Positions 15,115 through 23,328 of a stretch of 34,304 bases of DNA are shown here, piece after piece. Every line of letters starts with the position of its first letter. Within the stretch, counting starts at the first letter, position 1. Source of the DNA: Oliverpabstia intestinalis. Lineage in GTDB: Bacteria; Bacillota; Clostridia; Lachnospirales; Lachnospiraceae. Under the pieces are notes generated by a model, which saw only the letters and a list, made by a program, of their open reading frames with translations, searched no databases and had not been told where the DNA came from. Location: assembly GCF_009696065.1 (NCBI RefSeq), contig NZ_VUMS01000027.1, positions 1 to 34,304 on the forward strand. The letters run 5' to 3'. A program made the translations under genes and the position numbers.

Positions 15115-15855
15115 ATGGCACAGAACGTACTGGCAGTGGTAGCCGGACACCAGATCACCGAAGAAGAACTGCAGGCATTTATCGGACACCTGCCGAAGGA
15201 GCAGCAGGCATATGCATCCAATCCACAGTTTAAAGAACACTGCAAAGAACAGCTGATCACTTTCCATGCACTGGCAAAATGCGGAGAAGATGAGAAGCTT
15301 GATGAGACTGAAGAATATAAAAAAGGAATGGAAAATGCAAGACAGGATATCCTGGTACAGATGGTATTAAAAGAGACTATCGAGAGTGTCAGTGTATCTG
15401 ATGAGGAAGTGAAAGATTACTATGAACAGAACAAAGCACAGTTTGTAAAAGGAGCTACGGTAAATGCAAAGCATATCCTGACCGATTCCGAAGAGAAATG
15501 TGCAGCTATTCTGGAATCCATCGTGAACGGGGAAAAGACTTTTGAAGAAGCGGCAAAAGAATCCTCCACCTGCCCATCCGGTGCACAGGGCGGTGACCTG
15601 GGTGAATTCGGAAAAGGCCAGATGGTGAAAGAATTCGAAGACGCAGCCTTCCAGGCAGAACCGGGACATGTGGTAGGACCGGTAAAAACTCAGTTTGGTT
15701 ATCATCTGATCAAGGTTGAGAAGAAAAACGAAGCCAAAGAAGCCGGATTTGCTGAAGTAAAGGATCCGATCCGTGCAGAACTTCTGAAGAGAAAACAGGA
15801 CCAGGCATACCTGGCGAAAGTGAAAGAACTGAAAGAGAAATATGTACAGAAATAA
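15115..15855 (+). CDS. Parvulin-type peptidyl-prolyl cis-trans isomerase
   Basis: A 246-aa protein. The parvulin (PpiC/rotamase) domain covers about residues 115-215, with the family blocks AKHILTD, CPSGAQGGDLGEFGKGQM and FGYHLIKVEKK. An N-terminal helical SurA-like part precedes it. Unlike PrsA it has neither signal peptide nor lipobox, so it is probably a cytosolic foldase. The start at 15115 (MAQNVLAVV) is preceded by AAAGGAG at about 10 nt. The same frame is open for 60 codons upstream but has no ribosome binding site and overlaps the promoter. Monocistronic. Confidence 0.85.
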   Translation: MAQNVLAVVAGHQITEEELQAFIGHLPKEQQAYASNPQFKEHCKEQLITFHALAKCGEDEKLDETEEYKKGMENARQDILVQMVLKETIESVSVSDEEVKDYYEQNKAQFVKGATVNAKHILTDSEEKCAAILESIVNGEKTFEEAAKESSTCPSGAQGGDLGEFGKGQMVKEFEDAAFQAEPGHVVGPVKTQFGYHLIKVEKKNEAKEAGFAEVKDPIRAELLKRKQDQAYLAKVKELKEKYVQK

Positions 15856-15907
15856 TCTGATAAATTTCAGTCTGCAGAAAGATTCGTCAACCTGTAAAAA
15901 AGCGTTC

Positions 15908-15952
15908 TATGAAGAAAGAAAATTGTTATATTTTCATTATTTCTTTTTCATA
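15908..15952 (+). terminator. Possible terminator behind the prolyl isomerase gene
   Basis: An imperfect AT-rich stem, TATGAAGAAAGAAA (15908-15921) with TTTCTTTTTCATA (15940-15952). There is no separate T tract. A TATAAT at 15962-15967 just after it may be the -10 of the next gene. Confidence 0.4.
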
Positions 15953-16053
15953 AATGTATAGTATAATAAGCGTGACTGTGAAGACATTGAACAGTTACGG
16001 ATCTAGACAGATGATGTCAGAACAACAGAAAAAAGGGCAGGGAAGAAAGACGA

Positions 16054-17496
16054 ATGAGGAGTAAAAAAAAGTCAAAAAAAATATATATCATCCTGCTGGT
16101 TGTCTGCCTGCTTGTTATGGCGGGACTGGTAGTAGGATTGTTTGGTTATGCACACTATATGGGAACAAAAACCATGGGAAGCCGGATCAAGATTTTTGGA
16201 GAGGATGTATCCGGACGCAGTGTGGAAGAGACGGCAGGGATGCTGGCAGATGATTTTAAGAAAGTACCGGTTACTTTTCAGGAAAACGGGGAAACGGATT
16301 ATCAGACCACACTCGGTAATCTTGGTTACAGCATCAACGAAAAACAGCTGAAACAGGATCTGGAAACACTGAGAGACAAACGCTGGAAAGAAGGCGGTTT
16401 CTTCCCGAAACAGGAAGGTCTTACGGTAGCTTATCAGGTAGAACGAAACGATGAGACATTTTCTGCGGCACTGACTGAGGAACACTTTCAGCTTTCCACA
16501 GACCGTGTGGATTCAACCGATGCATACGTGGAATATAACAGCGACCAGAGTGCTTATGTGATAGTCCCGGAGACACTGGGTAATCATATGGATCAGGCAG
16601 CTGTGGAAGCATATGTGGAGGAACAGATCCGCCCGCAGATTGAAGGGGATTTTCCGAAAACAGGACTGAACGTGGAAATTATATCAGATCTCTACCGGAA
16701 AGCAGCTGTTACACAGGATGCTCAGGAATTACAGGAAAAAGTAACCACGTTAAATGCTGCTTTGCAAAAGTACAAAGGAGTTTCCGTAACGCATACATTC
16801 GGAAAAGAAACTCAGGTTCTGGACAATGCGACTATCTGTTCCTGGCTGGTGATTTCCGATGAAAGTGTATCCGTTGATACCGCACAGGCGCAGGAGTATA
16901 TCAAGAATCTTGCCACAAAATACAATACTATCTACCGGCCACGTTCCTTCACGACTACAGGCGGTGAAGCGATCACCATCGAAGGTAATGAATATGGTTA
17001 CCGGGTTGACCAGGAAGGAGAACTGACACAGCTTCTGGCAGATATTGATGGTGGGGCAGCTGTGACGAGAGAACCGGTATACAGTAAATCTGGCTATTCC
17101 AGAAACGGAACGGATGACCTGAACGGAAGTTACATAGAAGTCAGTCTGGAACAGCAGCACCTGTGGCTGTACAAGAATGGGGCACTGGTGACAGAGACTG
17201 ATATCGTCAGTGGTCTTCCGGTAGAAGGAAGAGAAACATACCGTGGGGCATGGCCGATTGCATACAAAGCAAGTCCGTTTACCTTAAGCAGTGATGTGTA
17301 TGGATATGATACCACGGTTACCTACTGGATGCCGTTTGTTTACGGACAGGGACTTCACGATGCCAGCTGGCAGACAAGCTTTGGCGGAGACACCTATAAA
17401 ACCAAAGGAAGTCACGGCTGCATCAATCTGCCGCCGGATCAGGCGAAGATTATCTATGAGACAATCGATAAAGGATATCCGATCCTGCTGTACTGA
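16054..17496 (+). CDS. L,D-transpeptidase (YkuD) with peptidoglycan-binding domain, membrane-anchored
   Basis: A 480-aa protein. A short basic start (RSKKKSKK) and one membrane helix (about 10-32) anchor it with the body outside. A PG_binding_4-like region occupies about 50-330. The YkuD catalytic domain is at the C-terminus, with the active-site motif SHGCINLP (about 452-459), including His, Cys and the Ser before them. The enzyme makes 3-3 cross-links in peptidoglycan or attaches proteins to it, at the outer face of the membrane. It ends six residues after the catalytic domain's typical end. The ATG at 16054 follows GGGAAGAAAG. It stands alone between two hairpins. Confidence 0.9.
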   Translation: MRSKKKSKKIYIILLVVCLLVMAGLVVGLFGYAHYMGTKTMGSRIKIFGEDVSGRSVEETAGMLADDFKKVPVTFQENGETDYQTTLGNLGYSINEKQLKQDLETLRDKRWKEGGFFPKQEGLTVAYQVERNDETFSAALTEEHFQLSTDRVDSTDAYVEYNSDQSAYVIVPETLGNHMDQAAVEAYVEEQIRPQIEGDFPKTGLNVEIISDLYRKAAVTQDAQELQEKVTTLNAALQKYKGVSVTHTFGKETQVLDNATICSWLVISDESVSVDTAQAQEYIKNLATKYNTIYRPRSFTTTGGEAITIEGNEYGYRVDQEGELTQLLADIDGGAAVTREPVYSKSGYSRNGTDDLNGSYIEVSLEQQHLWLYKNGALVTETDIVSGLPVEGRETYRGAWPIAYKASPFTLSSDVYGYDTTVTYWMPFVYGQGLHDASWQTSFGGDTYKTKGSHGCINLPPDQAKIIYETIDKGYPILLY

Positions 17497-17542
17497 TGTG
17501 TGGTGACAGAATTATATGATATATAAAAAGCGTAAAAAAGAA

Positions 17543-17584
17543 CAGGCGGGGATTGTTTTTGGACAATTTCCACCTGCTTTTTTT
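17543..17584 (+). terminator. Terminator of the L,D-transpeptidase gene
   Basis: Stem CAGGCGGGGATTGT (17543-17556) with ACAATTTCCACCTG (17563-17576), with two G-U pairs and one mismatch, followed by about eight T. Confidence 0.8.
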
Positions 17585-17592
17585 GCATATAT

Positions 17593-17624
17593 ATCAATAA
17601 TTGGTCCGGAGGACCAATTTTGAT
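17593..17624. repeat. Intergenic palindromic repeat, copy A
   Basis: A perfect 9-bp stem, AATTGGTCC (17599-17607) and GGACCAATT (17611-17619), loop GGA, flanked by ATCA/TGAT. The same unit occurs at 25359-25390 with a G-U substitution. It lies between convergent genes and could also act as a two-way terminator. Confidence 0.65.
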
Positions 17625-17638
17625 GCCGGCAGCAACCA

Positions 17639-18796
17639 TCAGATGCTACACAGTGTCATCAGATGTTCCAGTGAAAAGACCTCTTCCTGATCCAGCAGTT
17701 CTTCCAGCGTATTCAGGTTCTGATCCGAGTGTTCCAGTTCCCGGGAGAATCGGTAGCAGACGGACACCAGCTCCCCGGGTTCCGGCTTTTCCCGTTTCCG
17801 GGCATAGAGTCCCAGCACCAGCTCTTCGATGAAGAGTGTACAGATCACCACCATTTTTCCTTTGGCAAAGATTTTTTCATCATATACAGCACCACAGAAA
17901 TATGTATACAGCCAGTATACCAGCAACTGTTCTTTCTGTATCTGCCATTCCGGGAAAGTATCCTGAAAATCAAGGAGAAGTTCCATATAGGATGTTTCTT
18001 CCGGACAGGTGTGATACAAAGAAATCAGTGTATCCTTTAAAAAAACGGTCCAGTCCGGTGAGAGAACCTCCAGTTTCGGAACGATGGTTTTCCAGATCTG
18101 TTTCATCAGATCGACCCGATCCATATCCGGAAAACACCGACCGGAAATTTTCTTTCGAAAAGCAGAAGAGAAACCGGACTGTTCATGGCGTGCACGGATC
18201 GTTTCCCAGGAAAAAAGTTCCTGTTTATTCACCGCCAGCTGAAAATCATGGGTGCACACCAGAAGTTTTGCCATCCGATATCGTACCGGAACATTGCGAT
18301 CCTGAAGCACAGTGAGCAGATAATCTCTTGTATCCATCAGTGCGCTGAACAGAAAGTAATCAAAATCTTCATAGGTTTCTTCGGCAGTTTCTTTTTCAAA
18401 AGTTCGAAAAGTAACCGGGTCTTTTTGGGACAGGATGATCCGTGCTGCTTCCGGACAGGAGAGGGACAGGGATATTTCCCGCATACCCTCGAATTCTTCG
18501 ATGTGCCGTGGATATCTGCGGCAGGTATCACAGAGCATCCCGGATCCCGCTTCTATATACATATCACAGAGATTTTCTTCATTTAAAAATGCACAGCGAT
18601 GCCCGTACTGGCGGAAGGCATGTTCTTTCCAGTTGATATCGTTATGCAGCCGATTCCGGAAAGATCCCTGAAAATGGCGGTATTTGCTCAGGCTTTTGTC
18701 ATCGATCATGATCTGCCATCCCGCACAGCAGGTATCCGGACAGGCATCTGCGATACAGGAAAACTTTTTATAATAAGAAGGAAATGTAATTTGCAT
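17639..18796 (-). CDS. FliB-like (flagellin lysine-N-methylase family) cysteine-rich protein
   Basis: A 385-aa protein of the FliB/YkgJ-like family. The N-terminal half has a cysteine cluster typical of metal or Fe-S binding: CIADACPDTCCAGW at about 12-25, then CAFLNEENLCDMY and CDTCRRYPR. The C-terminal half is helical. FliB methylates flagellin lysines in Salmonella, but many Firmicutes without flagella carry this family, and no flagellar genes occur here. The start at 18796 (MQITFPSYYKKFSC) is chosen because the Cys domain follows directly. AAAGGAG lies 12 nt upstream, a long spacer. It is transcribed towards the L,D-transpeptidase and divergently from the lipid kinase. Function uncertain. 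Confidence 0.75.
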   Translation of the reverse strand: MQITFPSYYKKFSCIADACPDTCCAGWQIMIDDKSLSKYRHFQGSFRNRLHNDINWKEHAFRQYGHRCAFLNEENLCDMYIEAGSGMLCDTCRRYPRHIEEFEGMREISLSLSCPEAARIILSQKDPVTFRTFEKETAEETYEDFDYFLFSALMDTRDYLLTVLQDRNVPVRYRMAKLLVCTHDFQLAVNKQELFSWETIRARHEQSGFSSAFRKKISGRCFPDMDRVDLMKQIWKTIVPKLEVLSPDWTVFLKDTLISLYHTCPEETSYMELLLDFQDTFPEWQIQKEQLLVYWLYTYFCGAVYDEKIFAKGKMVVICTLFIEELVLGLYARKREKPEPGELVSVCYRFSRELEHSDQNLNTLEELLDQEEVFSLEHLMTLCSI

Positions 18797-18880
18797 AAAA
18801 TAAATAAACTCCTTTAAGATATGATTGGTGTTACAGATTATTATTAAATCCGGTAAATATTGTAGCACAGATTTTATCGA

Positions 18881-18909
18881 TTGTAAAAAGCCTTTGGCTG
18901 CGGTACAAT
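18881..18909 (+). promoter_or_regulatory. Promoter of the lipid kinase - eutH pair
   Basis: TTGTAA (18881-18886), 17-nt spacer, TACAAT (18904-18909), 37 nt before the start codon. Confidence 0.6.
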
Positions 18910-18945
18910 AAAACCATTGAGTAAAAAACAAAGGAAAAATAAATT

Positions 18946-19911
18946 ATGAATAAGATACAGATTATTGTAAATAACGGTGCCGGTACCGGAAGTGCAGTGG
19001 CGGTATGGAAGGAAACAAAAGAATATTTACAGGAAAATAAAATATCATATAACGCATATCTGACCCGTTATGAAAAACATGCAGTGAAGCTGGCCGGACA
19101 GATCTGTGGAAAGATTCCGGAAGGACCCATCTATCTGCTGGTGGTAGGGGGAGACGGAACTATCAATGAAGTGCTGAATGGCATTACGGATTTTGACCGT
19201 GTCCGCCTTGGTGTGATTCCCACAGGATCCGGTAACGATTTTGCCAGAAATCTCGGAATCCTTCGGAATACCAGAGAAGATCTGCGGGAAATCACAGCCT
19301 GTATCGACCAGGAACAAAACGGAGAAAAACTGCAGCGGATCGATCTTGGGAAAGTAAGCTGGGAAGGGTGTGAGAAGCCAAGAATCTTCGGTATCAGTGC
19401 AGGTGCCGGTCTGGATGCGATTGTATGTAAGAAGGCGTTGCATTCAAAGTTGAAAAAGATCCTGAACAGATTTCACCTGGGAAAGCTGACGTATCTGATG
19501 CTGACAGTTCAGACTCTGTTTTCCATGAGAACCTTTCAGGCGAATGTAACGACAGACGGGGAAACAGAGAGTTATGAAAATATGATCTTTGCTGCCGCCA
19601 TGAATCTGAGGGCAGAAGGCGGCGGGGTTCCGATGGCACCGGAAAGTGTACCGGATGATGGAAAGATCTCTCTGAGCAGTGCGTCCGGAATACCAAAATG
19701 GAAAACATTTTTCCTGCTTCCGCTGCTGGCAATGGGAAAACAGGGAAGAATCCGTGGATTTGATGTGAAAGACGGATCTGAGATCGTGATGGAACTGGAT
19801 CAGCCGGTGGTACTGCATGCGGATGGAGAATATTGTGGGGATGTGCAGCATATTTGCTTTCATTGTATGAAAAATACGTTGTGGCTATTACACACATGTA
19901 CGGAAAAATAA
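18946..19911 (+). CDS. Diacylglycerol kinase family lipid kinase (DagK/YegS-like)
   Basis: A 321-aa soluble or peripheral membrane enzyme. The family's nucleotide-binding motif is GGDGTINEVLNG (about 68-79), followed by GVIPTGSGNDFARNLG (about 91-106). The C-terminal beta-rich half ends with the LHADGE motif. Such enzymes phosphorylate diacylglycerol or related lipids, recycling them for phospholipid and lipoteichoic acid turnover. AAAGGA precedes the ATG by about 10 nt. The next gene, eutH, begins 27 nt downstream and is probably co-transcribed. Confidence 0.85.
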   Translation: MNKIQIIVNNGAGTGSAVAVWKETKEYLQENKISYNAYLTRYEKHAVKLAGQICGKIPEGPIYLLVVGGDGTINEVLNGITDFDRVRLGVIPTGSGNDFARNLGILRNTREDLREITACIDQEQNGEKLQRIDLGKVSWEGCEKPRIFGISAGAGLDAIVCKKALHSKLKKILNRFHLGKLTYLMLTVQTLFSMRTFQANVTTDGETESYENMIFAAAMNLRAEGGGVPMAPESVPDDGKISLSSASGIPKWKTFFLLPLLAMGKQGRIRGFDVKDGSEIVMELDQPVVLHADGEYCGDVQHICFHCMKNTLWLLHTCTEK

Positions 19912-19938
19912 TAGTAAGATGACGGGGGAGAACGAAAA

Positions 19939-20997
19939 ATGGATAAGATAATGATGTGGGTGATGGCAATCTGTGCCCTGATCGGCGGCGTGGATCAGCT
20001 TGCGGGAAATAAGTTCGGTCTGGGCAGACGATTCGAGGATGGGTTTCAACTTCTCGGACCGACGGCGCTTTCTATGGCTGGGTTGATCTGTATAACACCG
20101 TTACTTTCACTGGGGCTGGAACATACGATTGTTCCGCTTTACAGGATCCTTCATCTTGATCCTGGGATGCTGGGTGGTGTGCTGGCTATTGATATGGGCG
20201 GCTATCAGCTTTGTAAAGAACTGGCACAGGATCCGGCAATCGGCCGATACGGTGGGATTATCGTGGGAGCAACCCTTGGATGCACCATTACTTTCACGAT
20301 TCCTGTTGGAATGGGAATGTTGGGAGAAAGGGAAAAACCATTGTTTGCCAAAGGGATTCTTGCAGGCTTATGCATGCATCCTGTGGGAATCCTGACAGGT
20401 GGTCTGATGTGCGGTGTTTCTCTGGGAAAACTGCTTTTTCAGAGCATTCCGGTTCTGATTCTTGCGATTCTTCTGGTTTTTGGAATTTCCCGGTTTCCGG
20501 ACGGAATGATCCATGGGTTTCGGATATTTGCAACGGTGATCCGCAGTGCGGGTACTATAGGAATTGCGCTTGGAGCATTTTCTTATATGACCGGTCTGCA
20601 GCTGCTTCCCGGCCTGACTCCTCTGGATGAGGCACTGAAGGTGGTTTCCTCAATCGGAATCGTTCTCCTTGGCAGTCTGCCATTTGCGGAAATTTTGCAG
20701 AGGCTGTTAAAGAATCCGCTGGAATGGATCGGAGAAAAAATCGGTCTTGGAAGGAACGGTACGGCAGGATTGCTGGTGGGAATAGTAAGCGCACTGCCGG
20801 TAATCGCAGATATGAAGCGGATGAACGAAAGAGAAATCGTCATGAATGCAGCCCTTCTGGTATGTGGCACATCTATGGTGGCGGCACATCTGGGATTTGT
20901 TCTCGGTGTGGATGCTCCGGCGACAGGAGCACTTCTGGCAGGAAAACTGACCGGAGGGATCGCCGGAGTCTGGATGGCATGGAGGATCATGAAATAA
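19939..20997 (+). CDS. eutH: Ethanolamine permease EutH
   Basis: A 352-aa membrane protein with about ten to eleven hydrophobic segments. It shows the EutH sequence style throughout (MMWVMAICALIGGVDQ, LAIDMGGYQLC, PVGILTGGLMCGVS). EutH brings ethanolamine into the cell, mainly by facilitating diffusion of its protonated form at low pH. GGGGGAG lies 12-13 nt before the ATG. No ethanolamine ammonia-lyase or microcompartment genes are nearby. Here it follows a lipid kinase gene, which hints at a link to lipid head-group recycling rather than to a eut operon; that is inference. Confidence 0.85.
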   Translation: MDKIMMWVMAICALIGGVDQLAGNKFGLGRRFEDGFQLLGPTALSMAGLICITPLLSLGLEHTIVPLYRILHLDPGMLGGVLAIDMGGYQLCKELAQDPAIGRYGGIIVGATLGCTITFTIPVGMGMLGEREKPLFAKGILAGLCMHPVGILTGGLMCGVSLGKLLFQSIPVLILAILLVFGISRFPDGMIHGFRIFATVIRSAGTIGIALGAFSYMTGLQLLPGLTPLDEALKVVSSIGIVLLGSLPFAEILQRLLKNPLEWIGEKIGLGRNGTAGLLVGIVSALPVIADMKRMNEREIVMNAALLVCGTSMVAAHLGFVLGVDAPATGALLAGKLTGGIAGVWMAWRIMK

Positions 20998-21030
20998 AAG
21001 ATTACTGTCCACTCCGTGCCCAGCAACAAT

Positions 21031-21064
21031 AAAAGATTCTGTTAATTTTTTTGTGCAATCTTTT
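21031..21064 (+). terminator. Possible terminator behind eutH
   Basis: AAAAGATT (21031-21038) and AATCTTTT (21057-21064) form a perfect 8-bp stem, but the T7 run lies in the loop rather than after the stem, so termination is uncertain. Confidence 0.35.
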
Positions 21065-21066
21065 GC

Positions 21067-21095
21067 TTGTCAAATATAAGAAGCTTTTGTATAAT
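21067..21095 (+). promoter_or_regulatory. Promoter of the polysaccharide cluster
   Basis: TTGTCA (21067-21072), exactly 17 nt, TATAAT (21090-21095), 39 nt before the first gene's start. This is one of the best sigma-A matches in the window. Confidence 0.8.
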
Positions 21096-21134
21096 AAAAA
21101 CGATTGCGAGCAGAAAGAACAGAAAGGAAAGTAT

Positions 21135-21857
21135 ATGAAAGGTTTGTATGATATCCACACACATATTATTCCTCATGTGGATGATGGTGCGGATACGATT
21201 GAAATCACAAAAAAGATCCTTCAGATGGAATATAACGATGGAGTGCGGACGATTTTCGCAACTTCGCATTTTCGAAGAAGGATGTTTGAGGCACCGATGG
21301 AAAAGATCAGGCAGCAGTATCTTCAGGTTCAGCAGGCAGCAAAAGAGATTGCACCGGATCTCAGGCTCATTCTGGGATGCGAGTTTCACGCCAATCTGGA
21401 TATGGTAGAAACTCTGAATGCAGGGAAAAGACCAACCATGGGAGATACGCGGTTTGTACTGACAGAATTTTCCGAAGCACATGATTTTCGTTTTATTCAG
21501 GAAAGATGTTATGAGCTGATCAGCAACGGATATGAACCGATCATTGCACATGCAGAACGCTATCCGGTTATCAGAAAGAATCTGGAACATCTCGAACAGC
21601 TGGTGGATATGGGCGCATACATACAGATGAATGCGGACAGTATCAGCGGTGTGGAAGGCTGGGGTATGAAGAGATTCTGTAAAAAGGTTATGAAGCAGAA
21701 CCTGCTGCATTTTGTAGGCAGTGATGCACATAATACAGGGGACAGAAAACCCCAGATGGGTCGTTGTGCCCAATATATGGAGAAGACTATGGGACGGGAG
21801 TATGCAGATAAGATTCTGATCAGTAATCCCCGTGAGATCATAGAGGAAGGAAGATAG
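21135..21857 (+). CDS. cpsB: CpsB/YwqE-type tyrosine-protein phosphatase (PHP family)
   Basis: A 240-aa manganese-dependent phosphatase of the PHP family. Metal-binding motifs are visible: DIHTHIIPHVDDGA (about 6-19), HF after residue 45, CEFHAN, AHAERYP and GSDAHNTG. In Gram-positive capsule systems this protein dephosphorylates the CpsD tyrosine kinase and so controls polymer export. The start at 21135 has AAAGGAAAG 5-8 nt upstream. The open frame extends 28 codons further upstream but without a ribosome binding site, and across the promoter. It is the first gene of a five-gene operon with its kinase two genes downstream. Confidence 0.9.
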   Translation: MKGLYDIHTHIIPHVDDGADTIEITKKILQMEYNDGVRTIFATSHFRRRMFEAPMEKIRQQYLQVQQAAKEIAPDLRLILGCEFHANLDMVETLNAGKRPTMGDTRFVLTEFSEAHDFRFIQERCYELISNGYEPIIAHAERYPVIRKNLEHLEQLVDMGAYIQMNADSISGVEGWGMKRFCKKVMKQNLLHFVGSDAHNTGDRKPQMGRCAQYMEKTMGREYADKILISNPREIIEEGR

Positions 21858-21867
21858 GAGAAAGAAT

Positions 21868-22602
21868 ATGGAACAAAATCAGATGAACAACGATGAGATC
21901 GAGATCGATCTGAGGGAGATTTTCTCTGTACTGCTGAGTCACCTGGGAATCATTATCCTGTCCGGGCTTGTTCTGGGCCTGGTGGCAATCGTAGGAACAA
22001 AAGTATTTATCACCCCTCAGTATCAGTCCGTAACCAAGATGTATGTGCTGGCAAAACAGAACAACGATACACTGACCAGCGCAGATATGCAGACCAGTAC
22101 CCTGCTGACAAAAGACTATGCAGAGATGATCCAGAGCCGTACCGTTACGGAAGCGGTCATTGCACAGCTTGGTCTGGATATGACACATGAACAGCTGGTA
22201 AATAAGATTTCCGTATCCAATACGACAGATACCCGTATCATTACCATCAGCGTACTGGATAAGGATCCTTATATGGCAAGAGACATTGCCAATGCGGTGC
22301 GTGATACAGCCGCAGAACATATCAAGAATGTTATGAATTCCGAAGCAGTTAACGTTGTAGATGAGGCCAATATCCCGGCTGAAAAATACAGTCCGAGTGT
22401 TTCAAAGAATGGTCTGATCGGTGGTGTCCTGGGATGTATGATCGCAGTTGCCATTATCCTGATCCGCTTTATTATGAATGATACCATTCAGACAGCAGAG
22501 GATGTAGAACGTTATCTGCAGCTTAGTACTCTGGGAACCATTCCTCTGTTACAGACGGATAAAAAGAAGAAAAAACGTGCGAAAAAACATAAAAGGAGAT
22601 AA
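21868..22602 (+). CDS. cpsC: Wzz/CpsC-type chain-length determinant and kinase activator
   Basis: A 244-aa membrane protein with the Wzz topology: two transmembrane helices (about 26-48 and 182-204) around an extracellular helical loop. The family's IDLREIFSVLL precedes helix 1, and a proline-containing SPSVSKNGLIGG precedes helix 2. The basic C-terminal tail (KKKKKRAKKHKRR) faces the cytoplasm and is where such proteins contact and activate the partner kinase CpsD, encoded next. It sets polymer length in capsule or exopolysaccharide synthesis. It starts 10 nt after cpsB. Confidence 0.9.
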   Translation: MEQNQMNNDEIEIDLREIFSVLLSHLGIIILSGLVLGLVAIVGTKVFITPQYQSVTKMYVLAKQNNDTLTSADMQTSTLLTKDYAEMIQSRTVTEAVIAQLGLDMTHEQLVNKISVSNTTDTRIITISVLDKDPYMARDIANAVRDTAAEHIKNVMNSEAVNVVDEANIPAEKYSPSVSKNGLIGGVLGCMIAVAIILIRFIMNDTIQTAEDVERYLQLSTLGTIPLLQTDKKKKKRAKKHKRR

Positions 22603-22608
22603 AAAGCT

Positions 22609-23316
22609 GTGGAAAATGTAGAAATTAAAGTGCAGGAGATGGACTACAGCGGAACAGAAGCCTATAAGTCTCTCCGTACCAATCTCCAGTTTTGTGGAGA
22701 AGATAAAAAAGTGATCGCAGTAACAAGCTGTACACCAAATGAAGGAAAAAGCAGTGTGACCATGAATCTGGCAGTTTCCATGGCAGAAGCTGGAAAGAAA
22801 GTGATCCTGATCGATGCGGATATGAGAAAATCTGTAGTGGTGGGAAGAACAAAAGTGAGAAGTTCTGTAAAAGGACTGACCCACTATCTTTCCAAACAGG
22901 CACCTCTGATCGATGTGATCTGCTCCACCAATGTAAAGAATCTGAGCATTATATTTGCCGGACCGGTTCCGCCAAATCCTGCAGAACTGCTTGGAAGCCG
23001 TCATTTTAAAGCGATGCTGGATTCCCTCAAAAAAGTATATGATTACATATTGATCGATACCCCGCCTCTGGGAAGCGTTATCGACAGCGCGATTATCGCG
23101 GAAGAATGTGATGGTGCGATGATTGTCATCGAATCCGGTGTGATCAGTTATCGGTTTGCACAGGAGGTAAAGCAGCAGCTGGAAAAGAGTAACTGTCCGA
23201 TCCTTGGTGTTGTTCTGAATAAAGTAGATATGTCCAGACAGGGCTACTACGGTAAATATTATGGCAAATACTATGGAAAATATGGAAAATACGGCAAGTA
23301 TGGACATGAAGATTAA
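22609..23316 (+). CDS. cpsD: CpsD-type bacterial tyrosine kinase
   Basis: A 235-aa BY-kinase. Walker A is PNEGKSS (about 43-49), Walker A' is LIDADMR (about 66-72), and Walker B is LIDTPP (about 147-152). The C-terminal tail is a run of GKY and GKYY units with nine tyrosines in about 20 residues, the autophosphorylation cluster that is dephosphorylated by CpsB. It acts on the inner face of the membrane with CpsC. GTG start at 22609, with AAAAGGAG overlapping the end of cpsC. The DNA of the tail (about 23248-23300) is a short imperfect repeat and could vary in copy number. Confidence 0.9.
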   Translation: MENVEIKVQEMDYSGTEAYKSLRTNLQFCGEDKKVIAVTSCTPNEGKSSVTMNLAVSMAEAGKKVILIDADMRKSVVVGRTKVRSSVKGLTHYLSKQAPLIDVICSTNVKNLSIIFAGPVPPNPAELLGSRHFKAMLDSLKKVYDYILIDTPPLGSVIDSAIIAEECDGAMIVIESGVISYRFAQEVKQQLEKSNCPILGVVLNKVDMSRQGYYGKYYGKYYGKYGKYGKYGHED

Positions 23317-23328
23317 ACAGAGGAAGGC

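Noticed and set aside
17639-18931. Longer form of the FliB-like protein starting at 18931
   Set aside because: The extra 45 residues are not family-like and overlap the divergent promoter region; the Cys-rich domain begins right after the start at 18796.
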